From Rhodococcus sp. PAMC28707 (GTDB lineage Bacteria > Actinomycetota > Actinomycetes > Mycobacteriales > Mycobacteriaceae), in assembly GCF_004795915.1 (NCBI RefSeq), contig NZ_CP039253.1, positions 1 through 64,000 on the forward strand: a stretch of 64,000 nt of DNA. The letters are read 5' to 3'. Position numbers and translations under genes: made by a program. How positions within the stretch are numbered: the first letter of the stretch is position 1; the number at the start of each line of letters is the position of its first letter. A model generated the notes under the pieces. It saw nothing but the letters and a program-made list of their open reading frames with translations, searched no databases and was not told where the DNA came from. Of the stretch, positions 1 through 18,403 are shown one piece after another.

Positions 1-235
1 TCGACGTCGATGAGTGTGAACCGCAGCAGCGGTGCCTCGGCCATGTTGAAGCGCGTAGCGCGATCGGTAGCCATGATGCGTTCGAGTTCGATCTGCGCCG
101 CGGACTCGTCCAGTCCAGTGAGGTCGTATTCGTTCCATGGCACCTCGACGTCACGTTCGACGATCTGTACGGAATCGCCTTCCATGTTGTGCACGAAGGC
201 AGTCCGCAGGTTTGCATGCCGGTCGAGAAAGTCGC
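1..235 (-). pseudogene. NRPS continuation: fourth C domain, cut by the window edge
   Basis: The minus strand reads as a condensation domain again here: LDRHANLRTAF, VPWNEYDLTGLD and NMAEAPLLRFTLI are visible between 235 and 1. It continues C4 in a third frame relative to the preceding segment. It has no start or stop in the window; the rest lies to the left. Confidence 0.78.
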
Positions 236-966
236 TGCGCGGCAGCCCGGAAACGTGTCCGATCCAGTGTTCCACCCAGCTCCAACACCAACTGGACGAT
301 GTAGGCATCGACGGACTGGTCCGACAACTCGGCATGGAACAGCAGCCCGGATTGGAGCGGTGACATGGACCAGATGTCCACGAGCTTCGGATACCTGGAC
401 TCGATGTCGTCGATGGCCGCTTGATCGAGATGCACCAAGTCGAGATCCGACGGGGTGAACCCACCGGCGTCGACACTACGTGCGTGCCGCGCCAGGCCGG
501 TCAAAGCCCGGACCCATAGCGCGGTCAGTTCCTCGACATCTTCGGAATCGAGCACGCCCGACGGAAAGGCGAAGGTGGCTTCGAGAACTGGGCCTGCCTC
601 ACCGGTCGTGGTCACCGCGTTGATGTCCAGTACCGCTGCTACCGGAAGATCCGAGTTCTGGACGTCGCCGATATCCGCGTCGTCGACAGGTAGCCAACCC
701 ACGTCACCGAGGTTGCCCGGGATGCCTGAGCTGTAGCGGCCGAGATAGTTGAAGCTGATCTGCGGACTGGGTATGCGGCAAGCGCCTCCCGTGACTGCTC
801 GTCGAGGTAGCGAAGCATGCCGTAACCGATACCGTGATCCGGCACCGCCAACAGACGTTCCTTCACCGACTTGATCAGGCTTCCGGCGGATACGCCACCA
901 TCCAGGGCACTGTCGATGTCTGTGCCGGACAGGTCGATTCGAACTGGGAAAATGGTGGTGAACCAT
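151..966 (-). pseudogene. NRPS continuation: end of E domain and start of fourth C domain (frame-shifted segment)
   Basis: The real coding part starts near 770 with SPQISFNYLGRY, the last E-domain motif, and ends the E domain by about 430. A new condensation domain then begins with VDIWSMSPLQSGLLFH, the first core motif of C domains that accept a D-configured donor. The frame is lost at the AAA at 228-230 (one extra base), beyond which the reading is noise. The presence of C4 means at least one more module lies left of the window. Confidence 0.82.
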
Positions 967-2060
967 CCGAGAGTTCTCCCTAGATCGGCACCGGGCACCA
1001 CGTGATCTTCACGTCCGTGGCCTTCGAGGCTGACGAAAACGTCGTCATCTCCGCCTCGAGTACGGCGCCACGCTGCGATTGCCAGCGCGAGTCCGGCCAT
1101 CAATCCGTCGTTGACACTGCCGTGGAAGACATCGGGGATCGTGGTGAGTAGATCCTCGGTGACCGCTACGGAGAGCTCGACATCGATTCTCTCCACCGTG
1201 TCGTACACATCGACTGCCGGATCGAGCGGACGAGACCCGATCAATTTATCGGGACCCTCCAGCACCTGTTTCCACAGATCGAGTTCGCTGCGGCGATCGA
1301 CAGCTTCATCTCGGAGACCGTGGGCCCAACGGCGCATCGATGTTCCTACCGGCGCGAGAACGGGCTCTTGGCCGGCGACTACTTGCGACCAGGCAGATGC
1401 CAAGTCCGGCACCAGAATTCGCCAGGACACACCGTCGACTACGAGGTGGTGGGCGACGATCAGTAACCGGGAAGGTTGTGAGCCTGCGTCGAACCACACC
1501 AACTGCAGCATCGACCCCGCGCCCGGATCCAACCGGCCCGCAGCTCGATCGAGTTCGGCCGACGCCAAAGTCGAGAATTCGTGACCCGAAGCCGAATCGA
1601 CGCCTACGCGGCGGATGATCTCGGCTGCAGCGACCGCCCCTGCAGGACGAACGTCCATCATCCATTCGTCTTGGTCGTGCTGAAGGCGAGCGCGAAGCAT
1701 GTCGTGGTGGTCGAGGACAGATTGCACTGTGCGCTCGAGCACCGTTTGTTCGATGCCGGGTGGCAATGTGAGCAATGCAGTCTGCGTATGACGATCGAAC
1801 TGTCGAGTCCGCTCGATCATCCAGGACACGATCGGTGTCAGCGGGACCTCGCCGACTCCGCCGCCTGGAAGTTCCTCCAAGATCGCGGTGTCCGCATCAT
1901 CCACCGACAGTGCGACCTCGGCCAGCCCAGCGACGGTCTTGCGTTCGAAGACATCGCGTGGTGACAGAACGAAGCCCGCCGCTTTTGCGCGCGGAGACCA
2001 GTTGAATCGACATGATGCTGTCGCCACCGAGGGCGAAGAACGAGTCGTCGACACCGACAT
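639..2060 (-). pseudogene. NRPS continuation: epimerization (E) domain (frame-shifted segment)
   Basis: After the end of T3 this frame encodes most of an epimerization domain. It has the HHLVVDGVSWR motif (about 1420-1451), diagnostic of E domains because of VSW after the catalytic HHxxxDG, and the downstream SLEGHGRE and GWFTTIFPVRI motifs. The domain would convert the residue loaded by module 3 to the D form on its carrier. The frame breaks at the GGG at 769-771, where one base appears missing; the E7 motif NYLGRY is then found in the next frame. Confidence 0.85.
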
Positions 2061-2550
2061 GATCGAGCCGCAACACCTCCGCGAAAAGGCCGGCCAGCAT
2101 TTTCTCGACCGGAGTGTTCGCGTCGCGGCCGGACTGGGGCCTGTTGTCGAACGACGGCTGCGGTAGTGCTCGGCGATCGAGCTTGCCTGCGGGGGTCAGC
2201 GGAATGGCATCGAGTTCGACGAATGCCGTCGGAACCATGTGAGCGGGCAACGCTGCCGCAACGTGCTCGCGCAGAGCGCGTACATCGAACCTGGCATCGA
2301 CTGTCGGCAGGACGTAAGCAACGAGAATAGTGTTTCCTGCGGGACCGGTAGTGCCGACAGTCGTCACGAAGTCCGCGGACGGATGCGCAGCGAGCACACT
2401 GTCGATCTCGCCGAGTTCGATGCGGAAACCTCGGACCTTGACCTGTGAATCACTGCGCCCGACGAACTCCAACGCACCTTCGCGGTTCCAGCGAACGATG
2501 TCACCGGGTGCGATACATGCGCGAACCGACCTCGTCGAACGGGTTCGCAA
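1897..2550 (-). pseudogene. NRPS continuation: end of A3 and carrier domain T3 (frame-shifted segment)
   Basis: The true sequence begins at the GDIVRW motif that completes MYRTG in A3, then runs through the A8-A10 region (VKVRGFRIELGEID, PAGKLDRRAL) into a carrier domain with ALGGDSIMS. A GGDSI rather than GGNSL carrier motif is the known hallmark of a T domain placed before an epimerization domain, which is what follows. The first ~15 residues of the open frame are out-of-frame noise. The frame is left near 1989-1997, where an alternating GC stretch appears to carry one extra base. Confidence 0.83.
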
Positions 2551-3171
2551 CGAACCGCTCGGCGGTCAGCCCGAGACGTCCGTGATAACCGCGGGCAAGA
2601 CCTGGGCCGGCGAGATAGAGCTCACCCGGTACCCCGACCGGGACCGGATTCAATCGCTCGTCGAGGACGACCTCGACGAAACCTATTGTCGGCGAGCCGA
2701 TGTCGACGGGTGCACCCGGGGACATGCTGGTGCTGATCGAGGAGAAGATAGTCGCCTCGGTAGGTCCGTAGGCATTGAACATCGACCGACCCGGTGCCCA
2801 CCGAGCAACCAATTCCGGAGGACAGCTGTCGCCGCCGGTAGCGATGACCTCGAGCTGGGTCAGACCGACCGGGTCCACGGATGCAAGTGCTGCGGGTGTG
2901 ACGAACGCATGGGTGACCTGCTGCTCCGCGAGCAGCCGGCTCAGATCGGGCCCACCGTACATCGCCGGGGGTGCGATCACCATGGTGGCGGCGCCGCCGA
3001 AGGCCAACATGAATTCGAGAATCGACGCATCGAAACTCGGGCTGGCGAACGCCAAGGTGCGCGAAGCAGGAGTGACCCGGAATCGGGTGCGTTCCTCCTC
3101 GGCTAGGTTGGACAGCCCCCGGTGGGTGACGACGACGCCCTTCGGGACGCCCGTCGAACCTGAGGTGTAAA

Positions 3172-12141
<8,970 letters not shown>

Positions 12142-12731
12142 TCATTCGCCTTTCTGACGTGGGAACGTCGTGGAACTGATCGTCGGCTTCGACACCGGTC
12201 GTCGATACGATGCGCGAGCAGGATCGATCAATGTGTTCACGGTCCGTTCTGATCGGGTGCAGCGGTGCATGCCAGTACTGAACATTCGGATTCTCGGCGC
12301 GGGTGCGCGCTCGGGCAACTCAGGTTGATTCGAAGCCGACCACATCATGGATTGGAACTGTGCGCTGATTCAGGAACATGCTTGCAGTTTGTTTCCGATG
12401 TCGTGCAGTGCCGCGAGTCGGCTGTCTATCCATTCCATGCCTTCTACGGCAAGACTCATCACCGGCGCCCCCTCTCATGTGCGTACACCACCGAACGTTC
12501 AGGGCCCCGGTCTTCCTGGCGAACGGTTGGCGATATGCGTGCTGCATATCGCGCTCATGACAATTTCGACCTACCAACACACAATAGTCAGCCGCCATTG
12601 TTTTAGCGGACTATTAATTGAGAATCGAGAACAATTCCCTGTCCGTTACACTTTCGGTGAAACCGCAGGTGAATCGAGTGAATTGTCCAATTCGGTAGCG
12701 GACGATATGAGGATTAAGATATGTTCTCTGC
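12142..12731. other. 590-bp intergenic region upstream of the NRPS gene
   Basis: This gap separates the lnt stop (12732) from the NRPS start (12141), both on the minus strand. The half nearer lnt (about 12570-12760) is clearly AT-richer than its surroundings, as expected for a promoter or leader. I saw no IdeR-type iron box, tRNA or convincing small gene. A 68-codon frame ending right at the NRPS start has arginine- and proline-rich noise composition. Confidence 0.5.
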
Positions 12732-14351
12732 TTATTTGCGGACTTCTGAAATGTTTCTTTGATCGATAACCGACTCGTTGCCTGTTGTTCGCGGGCGTAC
12801 AACTGCGAGCAACAGAAACAGTGCCGCACTGATGCACAGGAGCCGTTCCGGCCACGCACCCAGATCTGTTGCGACGGTCGTTCGGCTATGGAGTCCGATC
12901 TGTGCGACGAGGGTATCGGGGACGAACAAGGGGGTCTGCTCGACGACCGACCCGTCCGGCGAGACAATGGCGCTGACCCCGCTGGTTGCGGCGACTACAA
13001 CGGATCGCCCGTGCTCGACAGCACGAATTCTCGACATCGCCAACTGCTGATAGGTCATCTCGGTGTCACCGAAGGTGGCGTTGTTGGTCGGGATCGCGAT
13101 GAATTCTGCGCCCGATCGGACAGATTCGGTCAAAGCTCGGTCGAACGCGACTTCGTAGCACGTCGCGATACCTGCAGCGATACCAGCAGCGTGAACTACG
13201 CCGTTTCCCGTACCGGGGACGAAGTAGCCGGCTTTGTCGGCGTATTCGGAGAACATTCGAAAGAAGCTTCGGTAGGGTAAGTATTCACCGAACGGTTGAA
13301 TTATCTTCTTGTCGTGACGTTCGCCGGGTCCCTCGATACCATTCCATGCGATGACCGAATTAGTGGTTGTGCGATCGTCGTTGACCAGAACCGTGCCGAC
13401 GAGTATCGGTGCACCGACCGCCACTGATGCCGCGGTGATTTCCGAGGTGGCGTCCGCGTTTCGCAAGGGGTCGATATCCGAAGCGTTCTCGGGCCAGACG
13501 ACCAGATCCGGTCGATCCGCGCGCCCTGCCGATACTTCGTCGGCCAACGCGAATGTCTCACGGACGTGGTTGTCCAATACTGCCCGGCGCTGCGAGTTGA
13601 AATCCAGACCCAGCCGAGGCACGCTACCCTGGATTGCGGCCACGGTAATGGTGCGCTCTCCTGCCTCCGGTTCATTGCTCACCAGCGTCGGAAGAAGCGC
13701 AACTGCGACAATGGATGCTGCGCTCGTCGTCGCGACCGAGACGATCAGCATGCCTCGGATGGGACGTCTCTTTCTCGCCGCGAGAGTACAAGCGATCGCA
13801 GCAAGTCCAGTGCCGGTCAGCGCAACGCCGAAGCTCAGCAGCGGAGCTCCGCCGATGCTCGCGAGGGGCAGCAACCAACTATCGGGTTGCCCGAACGATA
13901 GTCGGCCCCAAGGGAATCCACCGAACGGAAAACTCGACCTTGCCCACTCGACGAGGCTCCACACCGCAGCCGTGGAGACCGGCCACCAGCGGTTTCGGGA
14001 GACAACGACGGCTAGTACGCCGAAAAGCCCGATGAACAAAGATTCTGCTGCAGCGAGTGCAAGCCACGGCAGCGGACCGACGTAGACACCGATCCAAGGA
14101 AGCAGTGGAACGAAGAACCCCAGTCCTGCGAGGAACCCATAGCCGAAACCGCTCTTCTTCGAGACCGACCCGGTAGTTCCGAAACGCCGCAGGACGAGGA
14201 CGAGAAGTGCCACCCCGACTGGGGCGAGAAACCAAAGGGGGCGGGGAGGGAAGCTCAGGAACAGCAGGAGGCCGGACGCCACAGCGGACAAGACCGACAC
14301 ACCACTGCGGACCACCTGCGCCCGTGCGACCCCCAACCCTTCAAGCGCCAT
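12732..14351 (-). CDS. lnt: Apolipoprotein N-acyltransferase
   Basis: Transfers an acyl chain to the N-terminal cysteine of lipoproteins at the outer face of the cytoplasmic membrane. The first ~240 residues hold several hydrophobic membrane segments, followed by a nitrilase-fold (carbon-nitrogen hydrolase) domain. The catalytic triad is visible: Glu288 in VVWPENASD, Lys348 five residues before PFGEYLP, and Cys398 in IATCYEVAF, in a 539-residue protein. The start chosen is ATG 14351, which overlaps the end of the upstream amidohydrolase gene by 11 bases; the frame is open further upstream but that part is non-hydrophobic and lies inside the neighbour. In mycobacteria this domain is often fused or adjacent to the polyprenol-phosphate mannose synthase Ppm1; here an NRPS follows instead. 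Confidence 0.93.
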   Translation of the reverse strand: MALEGLGVARAQVVRSGVSVLSAVASGLLLFLSFPPRPLWFLAPVGVALLVLVLRRFGTTGSVSKKSGFGYGFLAGLGFFVPLLPWIGVYVGPLPWLALAAAESLFIGLFGVLAVVVSRNRWWPVSTAAVWSLVEWARSSFPFGGFPWGRLSFGQPDSWLLPLASIGGAPLLSFGVALTGTGLAAIACTLAARKRRPIRGMLIVSVATTSAASIVAVALLPTLVSNEPEAGERTITVAAIQGSVPRLGLDFNSQRRAVLDNHVRETFALADEVSAGRADRPDLVVWPENASDIDPLRNADATSEITAASVAVGAPILVGTVLVNDDRTTTNSVIAWNGIEGPGERHDKKIIQPFGEYLPYRSFFRMFSEYADKAGYFVPGTGNGVVHAAGIAAGIATCYEVAFDRALTESVRSGAEFIAIPTNNATFGDTEMTYQQLAMSRIRAVEHGRSVVVAATSGVSAIVSPDGSVVEQTPLFVPDTLVAQIGLHSRTTVATDLGAWPERLLCISAALFLLLAVVRPRTTGNESVIDQRNISEVRK

Positions 14352-15936
14352 GAATCGTCCGCCCACGATGCACGGTGCGAAGACAGGTCGGGGACGGCGA
14401 GCCAGGCTCGAGCGATGGCAGGGCAGGGACACCGGCGCGCGGGTCGGTCGACCAACGGGCAACACTGTCCTTGGGTGCCCGGACCACGAGATCGGTTGCG
14501 TCCCAGATCGCGTAGCTTGCCGGAGCCCCCGGCGTCAGGGTGCCGGCAAGGCCATCCCGCACGCCGCCCGCGCGCCACGCACCACGCGTAGCGGCCGAGA
14601 ACGCCGCTCGAGGCGAGATTGCACTCCCCTCGGTCCGGTGATTGACCGCTGCGCGCAGCATCCTCCATGGATCGAGCCCGGTGACGGGCGCATCGGAGCT
14701 GAATGCGAGGGAGACGCCAGAGGACGCCAGTTGTGCGAGCGGGTTCAGCGTCCGCGCACGATCCACCCCCAATCGACGCGCATACATTGATTCTTCGCCA
14801 CCCCACAGCTCGTCGAACATCGGCTGCATACTCGCGATGACTCCCCAGGATGCCAACTTCGTTGCTTGTTCGCCGGACACCATCTCCACGTGTTCGACGC
14901 GATGTCCGAGGGCTGCCAGGGCGGGGCCACCGATGGCGGCCGCCACGCGGGAAAACCCCTGTACGACGGCGGATACAGCGGCGTCGCCGATTGCATGGAA
15001 GCCCGCTTGGATCCCGGCTTCGGTGCAGGCAGCCACATGCGTAGCAATCGCATCGACGTCGAGGAACGAGAGTCCTGTGCCGGGGCCGTCGTGGTAGGGC
15101 GCGCTGAGCCACGCCGTATGTGAGCCGATCGAGCCGTCGACGAACAGATCGCCCCCGAGCGCATGTGCACCTGTCGCGTGCCGGAGCGCGCGCGCTTGAT
15201 CTGCGGTGGACACCGACTCACCCCAGTACCCGCGTACTTCGACCCCGTGTTCGGTACCGAGTAGTTCCTGGAAATCGTCACGTCCGGAGATATCCGGACC
15301 GCCGCATTCGTGCACGGCACAGATGCCGTTCGATGCGGCGTTGTCGAGGGCTCGGGTTCTCGCGGCCGCTCGAGCGGCCGGAGTCAAAAGTTTCAAGGCG
15401 GCACGACGAACCGCGTGGTGAGCGTCACCGGTAAGCGCATGCTCGGGATGAAATCCCGCGAGGGAATCGATCGCGCCACTGGCAGCACGGAGAACCGTCG
15501 AACTTGCGGCGCTGTGTCCGTCCACGCGGGCCAGATAGATCGGCCGGCCGGGGGCGGCGTCGTCCAGATCCGAGGTCGAGAGCACACCCGGCTCGTCCCA
15601 CGCCGTGTCGTCCCAACCGTTCCCCCAGATCAGCGGATCGGAGCTTTCCAGCGCGTAACGGCGTATCGAATCCACACACTCTGCACGTGAGCGGCACGCA
15701 CTCAGGTCGAGCGCCCCGAGAGCCAGACCGTATGCGGTGGTGTGGACGTGTGTGTCCACGAATGCGGGGGCCACGAATGCGCCGGCCAGGTCGATCTCTT
15801 CGGCGCCGGGATGCAGCGCGCGGCCCGTGCGATCCTCACCTGTCCAGGTCACGATGCCGTCGGTAATTGCAATAGCGCTCGCGTCGGGAGCCGTCGGACT
15901 GTAGATCCGTCCACCGAGAAGCAGTTGGGTACTCAC
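14341..15936 (-). CDS. YtcJ-like amidohydrolase family protein
   Basis: A 531-residue member of the metal-dependent amidohydrolase superfamily, closest in architecture to YtcJ/N-substituted formamide deformylase-type proteins. The N-terminal beta-sandwich residues are followed by the metal-binding DTHVH (His63, His65), later GFHAIGDAA and the C-terminal FSSDAPV motif, which supplies the usual aspartate ligand. The GTG start at 15936 lies 17 bases after the FxsA stop, and the 3' end overlaps lnt, so it is likely in one transcript with both. The physiological substrate cannot be read from the sequence. Confidence 0.87.
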   Translation of the reverse strand: MSTQLLLGGRIYSPTAPDASAIAITDGIVTWTGEDRTGRALHPGAEEIDLAGAFVAPAFVDTHVHTTAYGLALGALDLSACRSRAECVDSIRRYALESSDPLIWGNGWDDTAWDEPGVLSTSDLDDAAPGRPIYLARVDGHSAASSTVLRAASGAIDSLAGFHPEHALTGDAHHAVRRAALKLLTPAARAAARTRALDNAASNGICAVHECGGPDISGRDDFQELLGTEHGVEVRGYWGESVSTADQARALRHATGAHALGGDLFVDGSIGSHTAWLSAPYHDGPGTGLSFLDVDAIATHVAACTEAGIQAGFHAIGDAAVSAVVQGFSRVAAAIGGPALAALGHRVEHVEMVSGEQATKLASWGVIASMQPMFDELWGGEESMYARRLGVDRARTLNPLAQLASSGVSLAFSSDAPVTGLDPWRMLRAAVNHRTEGSAISPRAAFSAATRGAWRAGGVRDGLAGTLTPGAPASYAIWDATDLVVRAPKDSVARWSTDPRAGVPALPSLEPGSPSPTCLRTVHRGRTIHGA

Positions 15937-15953
15937 GATGGTTCAGTCTGCCC

Positions 15954-16469
15954 TCAGCGAACCGGCTTCTGGAAATCCTGCCCGTCGATGTCGACTATCT
16001 GTCCCTCGAGCACCATGCCCGAGGACGGTCCGTCATGGGCAGTCCGTCCTGGCGCGTCGGACACGACCTCGCCTTCGATGACGGTCGGCCGCATTCTGCC
16101 TGCGGCTGTCGCTACCGTCGGCATCCACCTGGCGGCCACCAGCATCACCAGTGGACGTAGCGCCCAGCGCGTGAAGGGCAGAAGAAGCAAGATGCCGAAC
16201 GCGGTGGTGACCAAGCCTGGAACGAACATCGCGACCGAACCTACGGCGAACAGCACACCGTCGGCGACCGCTCCACCGGGGGACCGTTCACCGCGACCGG
16301 CGCTGCGAAGGCCTTCCATCACGCGACGGCCCTGACCGCGGACGAGTATCAACCCGGCAGCGGAACCTGCGATGAGGAGCAGCACTGTCCAGAGCACCCC
16401 GATAGCGCTACCGACAGCCACCAGCGCGGCCACCTCGACGATGACATAGAGGGCAAATAGCGCAATCAC
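15954..16469 (-). CDS. FxsA family membrane protein
   Basis: A 171-residue protein with four hydrophobic segments in the first ~115 residues (for example ALFALYVIVEVAALVAV and the GLVTTAFGILLLLPF stretch), matching the FxsA family, known in E. coli for overcoming phage T7 exclusion by F when overproduced. The C-terminal tail is polar and acidic. It starts with GTG at 16469, preceded by AAAGGAA. An FxsA gene close to lnt/ppm1 is, from memory, a conserved actinobacterial arrangement (Rv2053c region). Confidence 0.85.
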   Translation of the reverse strand: MIALFALYVIVEVAALVAVGSAIGVLWTVLLLIAGSAAGLILVRGQGRRVMEGLRSAGRGERSPGGAVADGVLFAVGSVAMFVPGLVTTAFGILLLLPFTRWALRPLVMLVAARWMPTVATAAGRMRPTVIEGEVVSDAPGRTAHDGPSSGMVLEGQIVDIDGQDFQKPVR

Positions 16470-16553
16470 GTGTTCGTTCCTTTCGTCGCCTTCTCTGACA
16501 ACGGACGGCCACGCTGTATTTCTCCCTGAATCCGTCGTCGTTTCGATAACGAT

Positions 16554-17213
16554 TCACAACCGGGGACGCACGACACCCGTTTCGTATGCAAGAACCACCG
16601 CTTGAACTCGGTCACGAAGGCCGAGTTTCGTCAGAATTCGGCCGATGTGGGTCTTCACCGTGGCTTCCGACAACACCAACTTACCGGCGATCTCGGCGTT
16701 GGACAGTCCTGTTGCGAGCAATCCGAGCACCTCCCGTTCACGGTCGGTGAGAGCGTCGAGCACCACCGGGTCCCGTGCGAGTGGTGCGTCCTCCGCGATG
16801 AAGCGTGACAATAGACGCCGCGTCACTTTCGGTGAGACGACCGCGTCACCGGCGGCGACGCTGCGGATCGCGGATATCAAATCCTCGGACGGGGTGTCCT
16901 TGAGCAGAAACCCGCTCGCCCCTGCCCGTAGTGCTCCCAGGACATGCTCGTCGAGATCGAACGTCGTCATGACGAGCACTCGGGAGTTCGACTCGGATTC
17001 GGTGATCATCGAGGTAGCTCGCACACCGTCGATTCCTGGCATCCGAACATCCATGAGAACGACGTCCGGGCGATGCTCGCGGACAGCGCGCACGGCTGCC
17101 GATCCGTCTGCGGCCTCCGCGACGACGGTGATGTCTTCCTGCGCGTCGAGGACCATCGCCAGGCCCATCCGCATCAATTCTTGGTCGTCGACGATGAGAA
17201 CTGTAATCGGCAC
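16554..17213 (-). CDS. NarL/FixJ-type response regulator
   Basis: A 219-residue two-component response regulator. The receiver domain occupies residues 1-120 with the acidic pair DD at 9-10, phospho-acceptor Asp55 in VVLMDVRMPG and the conserved lysine in FLLKDTP. The C-terminal LuxR-type helix-turn-helix at about 150-215 has LTDREREVL and SEATVKTHIGRIL. It sits 15 bases downstream of the histidine kinase gene, so the two form a cognate pair. Its target genes are not evident; FxsA and the amidohydrolase downstream are candidates only by position. Confidence 0.93.
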   Translation of the reverse strand: MPITVLIVDDQELMRMGLAMVLDAQEDITVVAEAADGSAAVRAVREHRPDVVLMDVRMPGIDGVRATSMITESESNSRVLVMTTFDLDEHVLGALRAGASGFLLKDTPSEDLISAIRSVAAGDAVVSPKVTRRLLSRFIAEDAPLARDPVVLDALTDREREVLGLLATGLSNAEIAGKLVLSEATVKTHIGRILTKLGLRDRVQAVVLAYETGVVRPRL

Positions 17214-17228
17214 GGTCCCAACCTAACG

Positions 17229-18386
17229 TCATTCGAGCGGCAACTCAGCGCGTACTCGCCACCTGCCGTCCGCCGTTCTGCCCGCTTCCAACGCACCCTG
17301 CAGGACGGCAACACGCTCACGCATGCCGAGCAGGCCGTTCCCTGTCCCCTCGACGGCACTGGTTCCTGATCCGGCACCGTTGACGATCTCGACGAGGACG
17401 TCTTCCTCGCGGCGCACAACTACCACCCGTGCCCGCGGAGCGTGGCCCCCGTGGCGCAGAACGTTGGTGAGAGATTCCTGAACGAGACGATGAATACCCA
17501 AACTGATCGCTGGACTGATGTCGTCCAGATTCCCGGTCTGTTCGAGTTCTACGTTCAATCCGGCACGCGACATCATGTCGACGACTTTGGCCAGCCCCGC
17601 AGTCCCGTACATGGGCATGTCCTCGGAATGGGGAGTGGTTCGGAGCAATGCGACCGTGCGCCGTAGTTCCGCGAGCGCCTGCCTGCCGGTAGCAGAGATG
17701 TTCGCGACTGCTTCTTCTGCTCGATCGGGATCCCGCCGGATCGCATACGACGCCCCATCGGCCTGAACGATCATCACGCTGACACCGTGTGCGATGACGT
17801 CGTGCAACTCCCGAGCGATGCGGGTGCGCTCGTGCGCAACGGCTTCCTCGGCACGCCTGTCCCGATCATATTCGGCTACAAGCAGTTTCGCCCCGACCGC
17901 CTCGTCGTACGCACGGCGAGCTCCGAGGAACTCGGCAGCGATCCAGGCGAAGCAGTACAGCAGAACAGTGAACAGCATCGAAAGTACCGCATCGTCGTCC
18001 AGCGCCCATACCGCGAGACCTCCATCGAGCAATACGCCACCCAGATAAAACAGCCCTTCTCGGCGGCCCACGTACGCGACAAGTGTGTAGAGCATGATCG
18101 GCAGGGACAATGCAGCAGGATGAATATCGGTTGGCTCCCCGACGGCAAGTCCGCCGAGCGCGATGAGCAGCGAGCCTGCCAGCACCGCCCACGCGACCGT
18201 CCGCGGGTGCCGTCGTCGCCAGGCGATCGGAACGCTCAATGCCACCGCCCCGACGACGAACACCATCGGGCTTCTCATTTCGACGTTGCTGACGAATGTC
18301 ACAACCTCGAAAAGGAACAGAGTGCCTGCTAGCAGCATGTCGGCGATGAAGGGCTTCCCCCTGAGCCACAAGCTGAATCTACGCAT
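17229..18386 (-). CDS. Two-component sensor histidine kinase (HisKA_3 type)
   Basis: A 385-residue membrane kinase. Residues 1-155 hold about five membrane segments with no sizeable extracellular domain, suggesting an intramembrane-sensing kinase. The dimerization/phosphoacceptor region has RIARELHDVIAHGVS with His195, as in NarX/DesK-family kinases that partner LuxR-type regulators. The ATPase domain ends with GNGLLGMRERVAVL. The regulator gene follows 15 bases downstream. The ATG start at 18386 lies only 17 bases from the divergent TSUP start. Confidence 0.92.
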   Translation of the reverse strand: MRRFSLWLRGKPFIADMLLAGTLFLFEVVTFVSNVEMRSPMVFVVGAVALSVPIAWRRRHPRTVAWAVLAGSLLIALGGLAVGEPTDIHPAALSLPIMLYTLVAYVGRREGLFYLGGVLLDGGLAVWALDDDAVLSMLFTVLLYCFAWIAAEFLGARRAYDEAVGAKLLVAEYDRDRRAEEAVAHERTRIARELHDVIAHGVSVMIVQADGASYAIRRDPDRAEEAVANISATGRQALAELRRTVALLRTTPHSEDMPMYGTAGLAKVVDMMSRAGLNVELEQTGNLDDISPAISLGIHRLVQESLTNVLRHGGHAPRARVVVVRREEDVLVEIVNGAGSGTSAVEGTGNGLLGMRERVAVLQGALEAGRTADGRWRVRAELPLE

Positions 18387-18403
18387 GTGATTGAGTTTGC
18401 CGC

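Noticed and set aside
12142..12348. 68-codon frame ending at the NRPS start, a possible leader peptide or MbtH-like gene
   Set aside because: The composition is Arg/Pro/Ser noise, there is no MbtH motif (such as SLWP) and no clear ribosome site.
12580..12760. IdeR/iron-box search upstream of the NRPS (siderophore hypothesis)
   Set aside because: The region is AT-rich but shows no recognisable 19-bp IdeR-type palindrome, so iron control is not supported.
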